From Paraktedonobacter sp964250225 (GTDB taxonomy: Bacteria > Chloroflexota > Ktedonobacteria > Ktedonobacterales > Ktedonobacteraceae): a stretch of DNA of 64,000 nt. Each line of letters begins with the position of its first letter. The first letter of the stretch is position 1. The DNA lies in the NCBI GenBank assembly GCA_964250225.1, contig CAXUEY010000002.1:27382-91381 (forward strand). Direction: 5' to 3'. This document shows positions 26,063-35,306 of this stretch, piece after piece. A program made the translations under genes and the position numbers. The notes under the pieces were generated by a model, which was not told the DNA's origin, did no database searches, and saw only the letters and a list, made by a program, of their open reading frames with translations.

Positions 26063-27580
26063 ATGAAACGCTTGATTCAACCATTTCGTGGGTTGCGAGG
26101 CAAACTCACGCTTTCATATATGCTGACCTCTGTGCTGGCCTTTCTGCTGGTTGAAATGCTGGTCCTGGGCGGCGGGCTGCTTTTTTTCACGACCCATATC
26201 CAGAGCATTCTGCTAAACAATCTGAGCACACAAGCTTCACAAGCCGCTCCTTACCTGGCCAAAGCCGCACGCGATCCAGAACCGTTGGCCACCTGGCTGC
26301 AAATCACCGTTGGAAATCCGGGCAATCAAAACTCCTTTCAACCAAAAACCATTTTTCTGGCCGTCACAGATACGCGAGGAGTGATTATTGCTTCAGTCGG
26401 CTCGCGGCCACCTGCCGTACACACTTCCCTTGTACCAGCGCTCAGCGGGCAGGATGGCACCCAATTGCTGGCCGTACTCAACGATAGCAAAGGCGCTACC
26501 AGCGTTTCTAGCCAGGAGAGCACCCAGACGCTGGTGGAAATAGTGCCCATCATTGGCAAAGATAAGCATACCCAGGGTGCGCTGGTAATGAAATTTGTCC
26601 AGCCAGATATCCAGGTGATCTTTTCAAGCTTCTTCAAATTTGTGCTCTTCAGCGCAGTTGCGGTAACGGCCTTGACGGCTATCATCGGCGCGATCTTCGG
26701 CTACTTGATTGCACGCGGGCTGACGCGCCGCTTCAACAGACTATCAGCCGCAGCGGAGCGCTGGAGTCGCGGCGATTTCTCGACACCTGCGCGGGATACG
26801 GCGCGCGACGAGTTAGGGCAGATGGCGCGTCAGCTCAATCACATGGCCGAAGAGTTGCAGAATCTGTTGCAAACGCGCCAGCAGCTCGCCACACTGGAGG
26901 AGCGCAACCGCCTGGCACGCGACCTGCACGACAGCGTCAAGCAGCAGGTCTTTGCGATCTCGATGCAGATCGGTGCCATCAAGCACCTGCTCCGACGCGA
27001 CACCGACGCCACTGAAACGCGTTTGCACAAAACCGAGAAACTCGTCCAGCAGGCCCAACAGGAGCTGACCTCGCTGATCCGCGAACTGCGCCCGGTAGCC
27101 CTGGATGGCAAGGGACTGATCGCGGCCCTGCGCGAACTGATCCCCCAGTGGTCGCAGCAGACCGATATCGTCGCCAATCTGCGCGTTGAGGGCGCCCAGA
27201 CGCTGCCACTCACCGTCGAAGAAGCGCTCTTCCGTGTGGTCCAGGAGGCGCTTTCTAACGCGGCCCGTCATAGTAAAGCCACGCTGGTGCAGCTCACCCT
27301 GACTCTGGCTGATGAGCTAGTGACCCTTACTATCCATGATAACGGGCAGGGCTGCGATCCCGTGCACCTGGAACACCGGGGAGTTGGTCTTCTTTCTATG
27401 CAAGAGCGTATGCAAGCGCTTGGAGGAGATATGCGCTTAGAGAGCGCTCCAGGCAATGGCACGCGGGTTGTCGCGTGCTGCACGCGCCTGGGGATTAGTA
27501 GCGAGAAACCGCTCGCTGAAACGCAGGTCGAGAAAGAACTCAGTGCGCTCACAATTCAGAAAAGTCGGCCTCAGAAATAA
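26063..27580 (+). CDS. NarL-type sensor histidine kinase (HisKA_3)
   Basis: 505 residues. A first helix near residues 20-45, an outer sensing region of ~130 residues and a second helix near 190-220 precede a HAMP domain (ARGLTRRFNRLSAAAERW). The dimer/phosphoacceptor helix is ERNRLARDLHDSVKQQVF with His289. The ATPase domain shows VVQEALSNAARHSKAT, IHDNGQGCDP and GVGLLSMQERMQALGG. It should autophosphorylate and pass phosphate to the regulator encoded 89 bp downstream. The signal is unknown. It lies 76 bp after the pseudokinase gene. Confidence 0.95.
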   Translation: MKRLIQPFRGLRGKLTLSYMLTSVLAFLLVEMLVLGGGLLFFTTHIQSILLNNLSTQASQAAPYLAKAARDPEPLATWLQITVGNPGNQNSFQPKTIFLAVTDTRGVIIASVGSRPPAVHTSLVPALSGQDGTQLLAVLNDSKGATSVSSQESTQTLVEIVPIIGKDKHTQGALVMKFVQPDIQVIFSSFFKFVLFSAVAVTALTAIIGAIFGYLIARGLTRRFNRLSAAAERWSRGDFSTPARDTARDELGQMARQLNHMAEELQNLLQTRQQLATLEERNRLARDLHDSVKQQVFAISMQIGAIKHLLRRDTDATETRLHKTEKLVQQAQQELTSLIRELRPVALDGKGLIAALRELIPQWSQQTDIVANLRVEGAQTLPLTVEEALFRVVQEALSNAARHSKATLVQLTLTLADELVTLTIHDNGQGCDPVHLEHRGVGLLSMQERMQALGGDMRLESAPGNGTRVVACCTRLGISSEKPLAETQVEKELSALTIQKSRPQK

Positions 27581-27669
27581 CTGCGCCAGCCTGCTATAGC
27601 ACAGAAGAAAGCATACAATTGTTGTCACACGCTGTAAAAGCCCATATTTCTCACGGAGGATAGCGCATC

Positions 27670-28329
27670 GTGAGCGAAACAATCTCAATACTGATTACTG
27701 ACGACCACGCCCTGGTGCGCCAGGGGATACGCGACTTTCTGGAGTTGCAGCCAGACCTGACTGTTGTTGGAGAAGCCGACTCCGGCGAGGCTGCGGCGCG
27801 TCTGGCCGGGGAACTCGCGCCCGATGTTGTTCTCATGGATCTGGTCATGCCCGGCATCGGTGGGGTGGAGGCGACGCGCCAGGTCAAGCAGGCTAGCCCG
27901 CGCTCCCAGGTCATCGTGCTCACATCCTATCACGAAGACGAATATATCTTCCCGGCGTTACGCGCGGGCGCGCTCTCGTATGTTCTGAAGGATATTGGCC
28001 CGGAAGAGCTGGCCGAGACCATCCGCAAGGCTGCGCGTGGCGAATCGATCCTGCATCCCCGCGTGGCTGCGCGCGTGGTGCAGGAAGTGCGCGGGGCCAG
28101 AAATAGCACGCCTAATCTTTTCACCGACCTGAGTGAGCGCGAACTCGACGTGCTGCGCCTCATTGCCGATGGTCTTTCTAATGCCGAAATCGCGCGCAAG
28201 CTGATTATCAGCGAGAAGACTGTCAAAGGGCATGTCAGCAATATCCTGGGCAAGCTGCATATGCTGGATCGCACGCAGGCAGCCGTCTTCGCCTGGCAGC
28301 AAGGGCTGGTCATGCGCCGCGATCCATAA
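27670..28329 (+). CDS. NarL/FixJ-type response regulator
   Basis: 219 residues. The receiver domain starts SILITDDHALVRQG with an acidic pair, and has the phosphoacceptor Asp57 in VLMDLVMPG, the switch Thr/Ser in VLTSYHED and Lys in YVLKDIGPEEL. The LuxR-type DNA-binding domain is LSERELDVLRLIADGLSNAEIA and SEKTVKGHVSNILGKL. Translation starts at GTG (27670) after a GGAGG site. It forms a two-component pair with the kinase just upstream. No target site was identified. Confidence 0.95.
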   Translation: MSETISILITDDHALVRQGIRDFLELQPDLTVVGEADSGEAAARLAGELAPDVVLMDLVMPGIGGVEATRQVKQASPRSQVIVLTSYHEDEYIFPALRAGALSYVLKDIGPEELAETIRKAARGESILHPRVAARVVQEVRGARNSTPNLFTDLSERELDVLRLIADGLSNAEIARKLIISEKTVKGHVSNILGKLHMLDRTQAAVFAWQQGLVMRRDP

Positions 28330-28425
28330 TCACATCATTCACCAGATGCATTTGAGATCTTCCCGGCATGAAATGCACGCAAGATGCGCATCACGAGATT
28401 ATCAACTGGCTATAGAGCGCTCAGG

Positions 28426-29499
28426 TTAATCCTGAGATGAGGCAACGGCTTGCTGCTCATTCTCATCATGCTCGTCATCGCCATCGTTGGAAGAGTGGTG
28501 CTCGGAATGGATCATCGCCAGCACATTCTCCTCGTCCTCGTTCTGCGCGTGATATCCTTCTGGGGCTTCGTCAATTTGCCAGACACAGCCATTGAGGATC
28601 ATATAGCGCCACTCCAGGTTCGGACTATTATTAAAGTCAGCGGGCGTGGCCGTCTTCAAAAGGTCCAGTACATCGTCCGGGACCGGATCTGCCAGTTGCA
28701 GTTCGCCTGCCAGAATGCGCTCTATATACGTGACCAGCATCCGCTGAGGATCGTTCCGATACAGAATGTGCTGCATGTTGCGCAAATTGTGCAGAGCCTG
28801 CTCATGACTCTCAGGGCTTTGCAAATCGCGTAGAATGTGAAAGCGTAGCGCGGCGAAAAAACTATATTGGACCAAACCACTACAGACAAAACGTATAACG
28901 TGCGCCTGCGGATCACTTTTGGCGTCCCATTTCTTGAAAAGAGTCGCCAGTGCATCAGCGGCCTCGGCCACCTGCGGAACCTTGCTCAGGTGACGCTTAG
29001 CAATGCGTTCACCATAGAGAGCAGCCAGTTCCCAGACGACTTTATGATCGTAGAGGCCATGAATTTGATCCATAGCGATGCCGCGCACGTGCCGCAAATA
29101 CCCAATCCCGTGAATATCTTCGGGATCATGCAGATCGTGACGGCTCTTTTCATAAGGACTCTCCCTATACCAATCCAGCTTTGGCCGTTTAATGCCTACC
29201 GTAAATTCCTTGAACGGCATCACTTCATTGCGCCAACTGGCAATAATCACGCCTTTGGTTTTGGCCTCGATCAAAAATGTGTTTTCCAGGCCATTGGATG
29301 GATCGTTCACCATGTAGACGAGGGAGGAATGGCTCCATTTGCTGTTAGTGGCAACACGGATCAAATGGGCAAATACTTCGGTATGGCTGTGATTCACACG
29401 CAACAATACGTCCGAGATGTGCAAGCGCGGGCCGTCTTCCCCCTGCTGCATAAAATACGTGAGTGGATCGTGTGAAACCAGCGTCGCACGATAGGACAT
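28426..29499 (-). CDS. YiiX/YebB-like (permuted NlpC/P60) protein
   Basis: 357 residues. The segment SKWSHSSLVYMVND, then FLIEAKTKGVIIASW, and later IRFVCSGLVQYSFF follow the His-first, Cys-later order of the permuted papain-like YiiX group, which cleave or transfer acyl groups on peptides or lipids. The N-terminal ~60 residues and a helical middle part are extra; the C-terminus is a long acidic tail (DDEHDENEQQ). The ATG at 29499 is chosen because AGGAAG lies upstream; an earlier ATG adds 19 residues without support. It follows the WD40 kinase gene by 56 bp on the same strand and may be its partner or target. Confidence 0.7.
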   Translation of the reverse strand: MSYRATLVSHDPLTYFMQQGEDGPRLHISDVLLRVNHSHTEVFAHLIRVATNSKWSHSSLVYMVNDPSNGLENTFLIEAKTKGVIIASWRNEVMPFKEFTVGIKRPKLDWYRESPYEKSRHDLHDPEDIHGIGYLRHVRGIAMDQIHGLYDHKVVWELAALYGERIAKRHLSKVPQVAEAADALATLFKKWDAKSDPQAHVIRFVCSGLVQYSFFAALRFHILRDLQSPESHEQALHNLRNMQHILYRNDPQRMLVTYIERILAGELQLADPVPDDVLDLLKTATPADFNNSPNLEWRYMILNGCVWQIDEAPEGYHAQNEDEENVLAMIHSEHHSSNDGDDEHDENEQQAVASSQD

Positions 29500-29555
29500 C
29501 TGTCTTCTTCCTTTCAGATGAGCGGCTTTATTTCTGCATACGCCGCTCTCCATCA

Positions 29556-31718
29556 TTATATCGCCTGCCAGATGCGCGCGGTATGATCGCCGCTCGCTGA
29601 GGCGACCTGCTGGCCATCAGGCGACCAGGAAAGCGCCCAGACGATATCGGTATGGCCGGTATAGGTGTAGAGATGCTGAGCATCGGAGGCACGCCAGATC
29701 TGGGCAGTATGGTCTTTGCTGGCGGTGGCGATCAGCTGGCCGTTGTGCGACCATTCGATATCCTCAATGTGATCACTATGGCCGCTGTACGTTCTGAGCA
29801 CATTGCCTGTGCTGGGCTGCCAGATCTGCACGACGCCACTATCACCGCCGAATGCGATGGTGCTCCCATCGCGTGACCAGGCCACCGCGCGTACATTTGT
29901 GTTAGCGGCATAGCGATAAAGCGGTGTGGCGTTCGTAGCATCCCAAATCTGCACGGTTCCATCAAAACTGCCAGAGGCAATCGAACGGCCATCGGGCGAC
30001 CAGGCGACAGCCCAGACCTTATCAGTGTGTCCAGAAAATGTCAGCAGATGAGTGCCTGTGGTCGCGCTCCACACCTGGGCGGTGCCATCCTGGCTGCCGG
30101 AGACAATGCGCTGACCGTCAGATGACCAGGCCAGGCTGAACACGGACAACGCGTGGCCCGTATAGCTCGTCACCAGAGCATTCGTTGTCGCGTCCCACAC
30201 CTGGATAGTTGGATCGCTGCCCGCAGAGGCAATATAACGTCCATCGGGCGACCAGGCCAGGTTATACCCCTGCCCACTCTCCTGATGGGTCAGGTTGGTG
30301 CCCCCAGTCGAGGCATTCCAGACCGCTACTGTCTTATCCCAACTACATGTGGCCAGCGTCTGCCCACCGGTGGGTGACCAGGCGACACCGATCACCTGGT
30401 CACTGTGCCCGGTATAGACAAGTTGCGTCGTGCCGATAACCGGGGTTGGCGATTGTTGCGGGCCTGGGGTTGCGGTTCGCGTTGGCGACTGTTGTGTGCT
30501 GGGGGTTGCGGTTCGCGTGGAGGTTTGCGTATTCCCTGAGGATGTGGCGGGAGCCCGCCCCAAAAGTGACGCGAGTTCGCCAGAGAAGAGCAGGGCGGCT
30601 ACACCACCAACCACGATAGCGCCTCCGCCGAGTCCCAGCAGAAAAGCACGCCGTGCCACGGTCCGCCTTGCCGCATCTGGCACGCTCTGCGGCGGGGGAA
30701 ATGTAGGGGTATGCTGTATCTGTTGACCATCAGCCACTGGCCCTCCGACCAGGGCTGGCGGAGTATTATATGGGAATTGACCGGGCGCCTGCATCGACGC
30801 TGGCGGAGCGTTATACGGGAACTGACCAGGGGGCGCCTGCATCGGCACAGGCGCAACTGGCAGCGGGGTCACTGGCAGCGTAGGCTCACGCGTGGAGAGC
30901 TGGTTGCAGGCCTGTTCCAGAGCATTGGCAAACGCCTGGATCGAGAAAAAACGCTGCGCGGGATCTTTCGCCAGAGCCACGCGCAGGGCCTCATCAACAT
31001 CAGGTGACACGCCGGGGATCGCGCCACTGATTAGCGGCGGTGATGCGTGGAGATGTTGCCCGCTGACAGCAGCCAGACTCCCCTGAAATGGTCGCTCGCC
31101 ACTCAACCACTCATAAGCCACCACCGCCAGAGCATACTGGTCGCTCGCCTTCTGAGGCTTGCCCTCAAACTGCTCCGGCGCCATGTAAGCCACGGTCCCT
31201 GCCACATTGTGCATCTGTTGCGCGCTCTGCGTCTGGGTCACCATCGCAACAATCGCAATCCCAAAGTCGCTGAGCAGCACCTCATCGCGTCCCCCCAGCA
31301 GCATATTTTCTGGTTTGATATCACAGTGAATGACATCCTGGTTGTGCGCGTACTGCAAGGCACCAGCGATCTGCTTGACCAGTTTTGCCACATGGACCGG
31401 GTGCAGGCGTGTATTGCGTGGATAGCGCTGCCGTAGCGTGCCATTGACAGCATATTCCATGACCAGAAACGGAGTCTCACCCTGCATTCCAAAGTCCAAC
31501 ACACGAATAATATTGGGATGAGCCAGGCTAGCAATGGTGCGCGCTTCGCGCAAAAAAGCCGCCATCTCACTCTCATTTAGAGCAGCCTGGACGATTTTTA
31601 TCGCAGCGCTGGTGTGCAGAAACACATGCTCGCCCAGGTATACCTCAGCCATGCCACCCTTCCCCAGGCGCTGGATAAGCCGGTAGTTGCCCAATTGCTG
31701 GCCTTGATAATCCATCAT
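29556..31718 (-). CDS. transmembrane Ser/Thr protein kinase with seven WD40 repeats
   Basis: 720 residues. The kinase domain (about 10-270) has a glycine loop LGKGGMAEVYLGE, Lys in AAIKIV, the catalytic HCDIKPEN, DFGIAI and MAPEQFEG, so it should be active. A Pro/Gln-rich linker holds a repeated QFPYNxPP motif. One membrane helix (FLLGLGGGAIVVGGVAALLF) is followed by a Thr/Ser/Pro stalk and seven WD40 blades, each ending in a VWN/VWD/IWR-like motif, enough for a full propeller outside the cell. It should sense a ligand or partner and phosphorylate cytoplasmic proteins. The YiiX-like gene follows. Confidence 0.95.
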   Translation of the reverse strand: MMDYQGQQLGNYRLIQRLGKGGMAEVYLGEHVFLHTSAAIKIVQAALNESEMAAFLREARTIASLAHPNIIRVLDFGMQGETPFLVMEYAVNGTLRQRYPRNTRLHPVHVAKLVKQIAGALQYAHNQDVIHCDIKPENMLLGGRDEVLLSDFGIAIVAMVTQTQSAQQMHNVAGTVAYMAPEQFEGKPQKASDQYALAVVAYEWLSGERPFQGSLAAVSGQHLHASPPLISGAIPGVSPDVDEALRVALAKDPAQRFFSIQAFANALEQACNQLSTREPTLPVTPLPVAPVPMQAPPGQFPYNAPPASMQAPGQFPYNTPPALVGGPVADGQQIQHTPTFPPPQSVPDAARRTVARRAFLLGLGGGAIVVGGVAALLFSGELASLLGRAPATSSGNTQTSTRTATPSTQQSPTRTATPGPQQSPTPVIGTTQLVYTGHSDQVIGVAWSPTGGQTLATCSWDKTVAVWNASTGGTNLTHQESGQGYNLAWSPDGRYIASAGSDPTIQVWDATTNALVTSYTGHALSVFSLAWSSDGQRIVSGSQDGTAQVWSATTGTHLLTFSGHTDKVWAVAWSPDGRSIASGSFDGTVQIWDATNATPLYRYAANTNVRAVAWSRDGSTIAFGGDSGVVQIWQPSTGNVLRTYSGHSDHIEDIEWSHNGQLIATASKDHTAQIWRASDAQHLYTYTGHTDIVWALSWSPDGQQVASASGDHTARIWQAI

Positions 31719-31884
31719 AGGGAATTACGCTCCTCAAACTATGTACATAATGTATTTATCAATTTATGCTCTTGCAGATAAATATACGCTACTCTGCCCT
31801 TCCAGACAAGAGGCTATCTCTGCGCTTGTGCATTGCCTGGCAATCATCCATAATGCAAAAGAATAGAGAGAGGGAGTATTTTTT

Positions 31885-32841
31885 GTGGCTATTTTTCTCG
31901 ATCTTGCCCTGCTTGTTCTCGGCGCGGTCCTTTTATTGTACGGCGCTGACTGGTTTCTCGATGGTGTGCGCGACCTGGCGCGCGTGCTGGGCCTGAGCGC
32001 CCTACTGTTGGGTATTTTGCTGGTTGGCCTGGAGCCAGAAGAAATGCTCACGGCAGCGCTGGCTTCGGGACGCGGTATCCCCGAACTGGCTATTAACAAC
32101 GTCGTCGGCACCAATGTTACGATCATCACCTGCGCGCTCGGCCTCTCGGCTCTACTCGCACCGATAGTGCTGCCGCGCACCGTACGCCGCCTGGCTCTGC
32201 TAGCCACGCTGGTCTCGCTAATCCCCATTGCGTTACTCTTCACAGGCCTCATCACTCGCCTGGAGGGTGCGCTGCTGCTGATCCTCTTTGCTGTCTACAC
32301 GTTCTTCCTGTTGCGCGTGGATCGCAGCGCGCTTCCACGCGGCATGGAAGATGATGATGACGATGACGACAAACCCATAACCCACAAGCCTGGCCGCACC
32401 TGGCGCCTTGTGGGGCTAACGCTGCTGGGGCTGGTCGTTATGAGTGGCGGTGGCTATCTGCTGGTCGAGGGCGCGCAACGCTTTGTGAGCACAACTGGCC
32501 TGGGAGCTGGCATTGTGGGCGGTACCATCGTCTCGCTGGCCACTGGCTCGGAGATGATCGCCCTGGGCATCAGCGCGGCGCGCAAAAAGCAATCTGAAGT
32601 ACTGGTAGGCGGCATCCTCGGCTCTTTTGCTTATAACCTGCTGGTCACGCTGGGCCTGGCCGCAGTCATCAATCCCCTGCCCGTCGATTTTCACCAGACA
32701 CTGATTCCGCTGCTCTTTATGCTCGTCTCCCACCTGACCCTGCTCGCGCTGATCTGGCGTGGACACTTCGGGCGCGTCGCTGGCGGCATATTTGTGCTGG
32801 GATATGCGGCGTATGTGGCCCTGGTCTTTCTCGCGCGTTAA
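31885..32841 (+). CDS. cation exchanger-like membrane protein (CaCA superfamily)
   Basis: 318 residues with about 10 helices in two inverted halves, as in YrbG-type Na+/Ca2+ exchangers. The first alpha repeat reads LSALLLGILLVGLEPEEM to AINNVVGTN and the second GGTIVSLATGSEMIAL to GGILGSFAYN. In typical members both contain G-T-S-x-P-E; here they are GLEPEEM and ATGSEMI, so ion choice may differ. A cytoplasmic loop carries a run of seven Asp after GMED. Translation starts at GTG (31885), six bases after GGGAG. Direction and ion are not predictable. Confidence 0.8.
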   Translation: MAIFLDLALLVLGAVLLLYGADWFLDGVRDLARVLGLSALLLGILLVGLEPEEMLTAALASGRGIPELAINNVVGTNVTIITCALGLSALLAPIVLPRTVRRLALLATLVSLIPIALLFTGLITRLEGALLLILFAVYTFFLLRVDRSALPRGMEDDDDDDDKPITHKPGRTWRLVGLTLLGLVVMSGGGYLLVEGAQRFVSTTGLGAGIVGGTIVSLATGSEMIALGISAARKKQSEVLVGGILGSFAYNLLVTLGLAAVINPLPVDFHQTLIPLLFMLVSHLTLLALIWRGHFGRVAGGIFVLGYAAYVALVFLAR

Positions 32842-32902
32842 CACACGACAAGATCTCTTCACGCATCGAGAGCACGGCCAGGGCCAGTATACGCCGCATG
32901 CG

Positions 32903-34090
32903 CTAGCCTAACAGACGAGAGACCGTAGACAACGCCTGCTCCAGCTCGTCCTCACGTGTGAATCCGTGCGGGGCCAGGCGCACGCCTCGGCCACGCGCGG
33001 AGGCGATCACCTTCTGCTGGCGTAGCTCCTCTTCCAACTGATGTGCGCGCTCAGGTGAGCCTGCGTCCAGGGCCGTGGTCGCGCCTTTGGGGGTGCCCTG
33101 TTGTGGACCCAGCACACGCAATCTCAAACGCGGCGTTAGCTCGTAAGCAAGTGCTGAGAGGCGCTCGATGTGCGCGTGGATGCGCTCGACACCAGTACGC
33201 AGCACTAACTCCATGCCAGCGCGAGCAATGTACGCGTTGAGAATGGGCGGTGTGCCCAGGTCGAAGCGCGCCGCGCTCTGCGGGTAGTCCAGGTGGATGG
33301 CATCGAACGCGTAGGGGTTGGTGCGTCCAAACCAGCCAGTGATCGAGGGTTCGAGCCGATGCAGCAGCGCGGGATTCACATAGAGAAACGCGATACCCGC
33401 CGTCCCCAGTAAATATTTGAGTGTGCCGGCGACCAGAAAGTCCACGCCGCTCGCTTTAACGTCGATTGGCACGGTCCCTATCGATTGATACGCGTCCGCC
33501 AGCACCAGCGCGCCCTGGGCATGGGCCGCGGCAACCACCGTCTCCAGATCCGTCAGCGCGCCATGCGCGTAACACACATGGGGAACTGAGATCAACGTTG
33601 TCGCCTCATCCACGGTTCTGGCGAAGGCCTGTGTGCTGACCAGTCCCTGTTCATCGGCGGCAAGCATCTCCACATCCCAGCCGTATTTGCGCAGAGCCAG
33701 CCACGCGTGCGCCACCCCAGGAAACTCGACCTCGCTGCTAATCACGCGGCGCCGTGTACTTGTGACGTCCGCGAGCAGGGCGCTGGCCAGCGATGAGACC
33801 AGCTGAGAGACCGAGGTGCCAACGGCAATGTCTTCAGGGGAAGCCCCAATTAGCGTGGCAAAGGCGGCGCGTGCGCGCTCAACCTCCTCAACCCACGCGT
33901 TCCAGTGCATGCCCAGGCTGGCCCACTCGCCCAGAAACGTCTCGATGGCCGCGCGCACCGGCTGAGCCAGGGGCCCCTGCGAGCAGTTGGCCAGGTAGAT
34001 GTCGGTTTGCAACAACGGACAGGCCGCGCGTAATGTCTGTAATGGGTCTGTTATAGATGGGTCAGGCTGGTAATCAGGAGTGGTCTGCAT
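32903..34090 (-). CDS. class V aminotransferase-fold PLP enzyme
   Basis: 395 residues. The PLP-binding block is LVADAYQSIGTVPID (Asp and Gln contacts) and the Schiff-base Lys lies in VAGTLKYLLGTAG. IYLANCSQGPLA and ISVPHVCYAHGAL are typical of the kynureninase, isopenicillin N epimerase and cysteine desulfurase-like group. The exact reaction is not clear. ATG at 34090 is chosen because AAAGGAA lies close upstream; a longer frame from 34243 would overlap the upstream gene. It is 19 bp after a luciferase-like oxidoreductase gene and probably co-transcribed with it. Confidence 0.88.
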   Translation of the reverse strand: MQTTPDYQPDPSITDPLQTLRAACPLLQTDIYLANCSQGPLAQPVRAAIETFLGEWASLGMHWNAWVEEVERARAAFATLIGASPEDIAVGTSVSQLVSSLASALLADVTSTRRRVISSEVEFPGVAHAWLALRKYGWDVEMLAADEQGLVSTQAFARTVDEATTLISVPHVCYAHGALTDLETVVAAAHAQGALVLADAYQSIGTVPIDVKASGVDFLVAGTLKYLLGTAGIAFLYVNPALLHRLEPSITGWFGRTNPYAFDAIHLDYPQSAARFDLGTPPILNAYIARAGMELVLRTGVERIHAHIERLSALAYELTPRLRLRVLGPQQGTPKGATTALDAGSPERAHQLEEELRQQKVIASARGRGVRLAPHGFTREDELEQALSTVSRLLG

Positions 34091-34109
34091 ATATTCCTTT
34101 CCTTTTAAC

Positions 34110-35069
34110 TCACACACGCGGCAGCACACCCGTCGCGAAGGCGTGCAATCCATCGATATCGTCGAGATCGAACCATTGGAGCATGAGTTCTTCCACACCG
34201 GCCTGAGCATACATCTGGATTTGTGGCAGGATCTGTTCGGCATTGCCTATCAGCGCGCGACCACTGCGTACGATCTTCTCAATGGCCTGATCTAGTGGGA
34301 GATCGGCCAGTTCGGGATCGTTGCGGCGCCAGGCCAGACGCTGATCCAACTTCTCAGGATCACGTTCGAAGAACAGAGTAAGCATCATGGTGCGCCGAAC
34401 CTCTGTGGGCTGGCGTCCAGCGGCACTGAGCAGACTGTCCAGGTGGGCAGAGCGCTCGCGAAACACCTCCGGTGAGAGGCCGAGAGCATTCCAGATGCTG
34501 GCGTAGCGAGCCACCAGCGGCAGGGTGCGTTTGACACCATTGCCGCCGATCAAAATTGGCGGACCGCCAAGCTGCTGCGGACGTGGCAGCAGGGTCGCAC
34601 CTTTCAGCTGGAAGAAACGCCCCTCGAAAGAGACCGGTTCGTCGCTGCGCAACAAACGCGTAATCACTTCCAGCCCCTCTTCAAAGCGCGCCATACGAGT
34701 TGGGACACTGCCTAACTCATAGCCAAAGAGGGTATGCTCGCGTTCTTGCCAACCCGCTCCCAGTCCAAGCAACATGCGCCCTTCGCTCAGGTCCGCGAGT
34801 GCCGAGGCTTGCCTGGCCAGCAGCGCTGGATGGCGAAACGAGAGCGGGGCGACGAGCGAACCAAAGTGGATGCGCCGGGTATGAGCGGCGAGATAGGTTA
34901 ACGAGACAATCATCTCCAGCGAATCTTTATCGGGCGGACGCGCATTGGTGAAGTGGTCGGAACGAAAGAGGCCGGTGAAACCGAGATCTTCTACGTTCGT
35001 GACCAGCTGTTTCCAATGAGGCCAGGTCAGACCGTTCTGCCCCTCAATCATGAGCGAGATATCTACCAT
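34110..35069 (-). CDS. LLM-class flavin-dependent oxidoreductase
   Basis: 319 residues with a luciferase-like TIM barrel. DLGFTGLFRSDHF, RIHFGSLVAPLSFRHPALLARQA and GRMLLGLGAGWQEREH are standard blocks of F420- or FMN-dependent members; GGPPILIGGNGVKR is the phosphate-binding part. It should oxidise or reduce a small organic compound. The GAAGGGA site lies about 10 bases upstream. The class V aminotransferase-like gene follows closely, suggesting a shared catabolic or modification pathway. A second LLM gene is at 56238. Confidence 0.92.
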   Translation of the reverse strand: MVDISLMIEGQNGLTWPHWKQLVTNVEDLGFTGLFRSDHFTNARPPDKDSLEMIVSLTYLAAHTRRIHFGSLVAPLSFRHPALLARQASALADLSEGRMLLGLGAGWQEREHTLFGYELGSVPTRMARFEEGLEVITRLLRSDEPVSFEGRFFQLKGATLLPRPQQLGGPPILIGGNGVKRTLPLVARYASIWNALGLSPEVFRERSAHLDSLLSAAGRQPTEVRRTMMLTLFFERDPEKLDQRLAWRRNDPELADLPLDQAIEKIVRSGRALIGNAEQILPQIQMYAQAGVEELMLQWFDLDDIDGLHAFATGVLPRV

Positions 35070-35171
35070 ACGTTGCTTGTCCCTTCTAATGTTTTGGTGC
35101 TCTGATCATATCACATACTTTCAGTACAGTATTCTGCCCACATAAAAAGCTGCTGAGATACTGACCCATAT

Positions 35172-35209
35172 GAAAAAGGGCAGCATGCCGTTGCTACAGG
35201 CGTGCTGCC
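35172..35209 (-). terminator. rho-independent terminator for the GNAT gene
   Basis: Arms at 35179-35189 and 35199-35209 pair over 11 positions (GGCAGCATGCC with GGCGTGCTGCC, one G-T pair), and on the minus strand the stem is followed by a T run (complement of GAAAAAG at 35172-35178). It lies about 100 bp past the end of the gene at 35307. Confidence 0.7.
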
Positions 35210-35306
35210 GCGTTTCTAAAAAACTGGAGACGTACCACATGTGGACGTAACCCCAGACATGGTGCTTTCAGGGGAGAAAGACCCGGATGAAAGTTTGCTC
35301 ACACGT

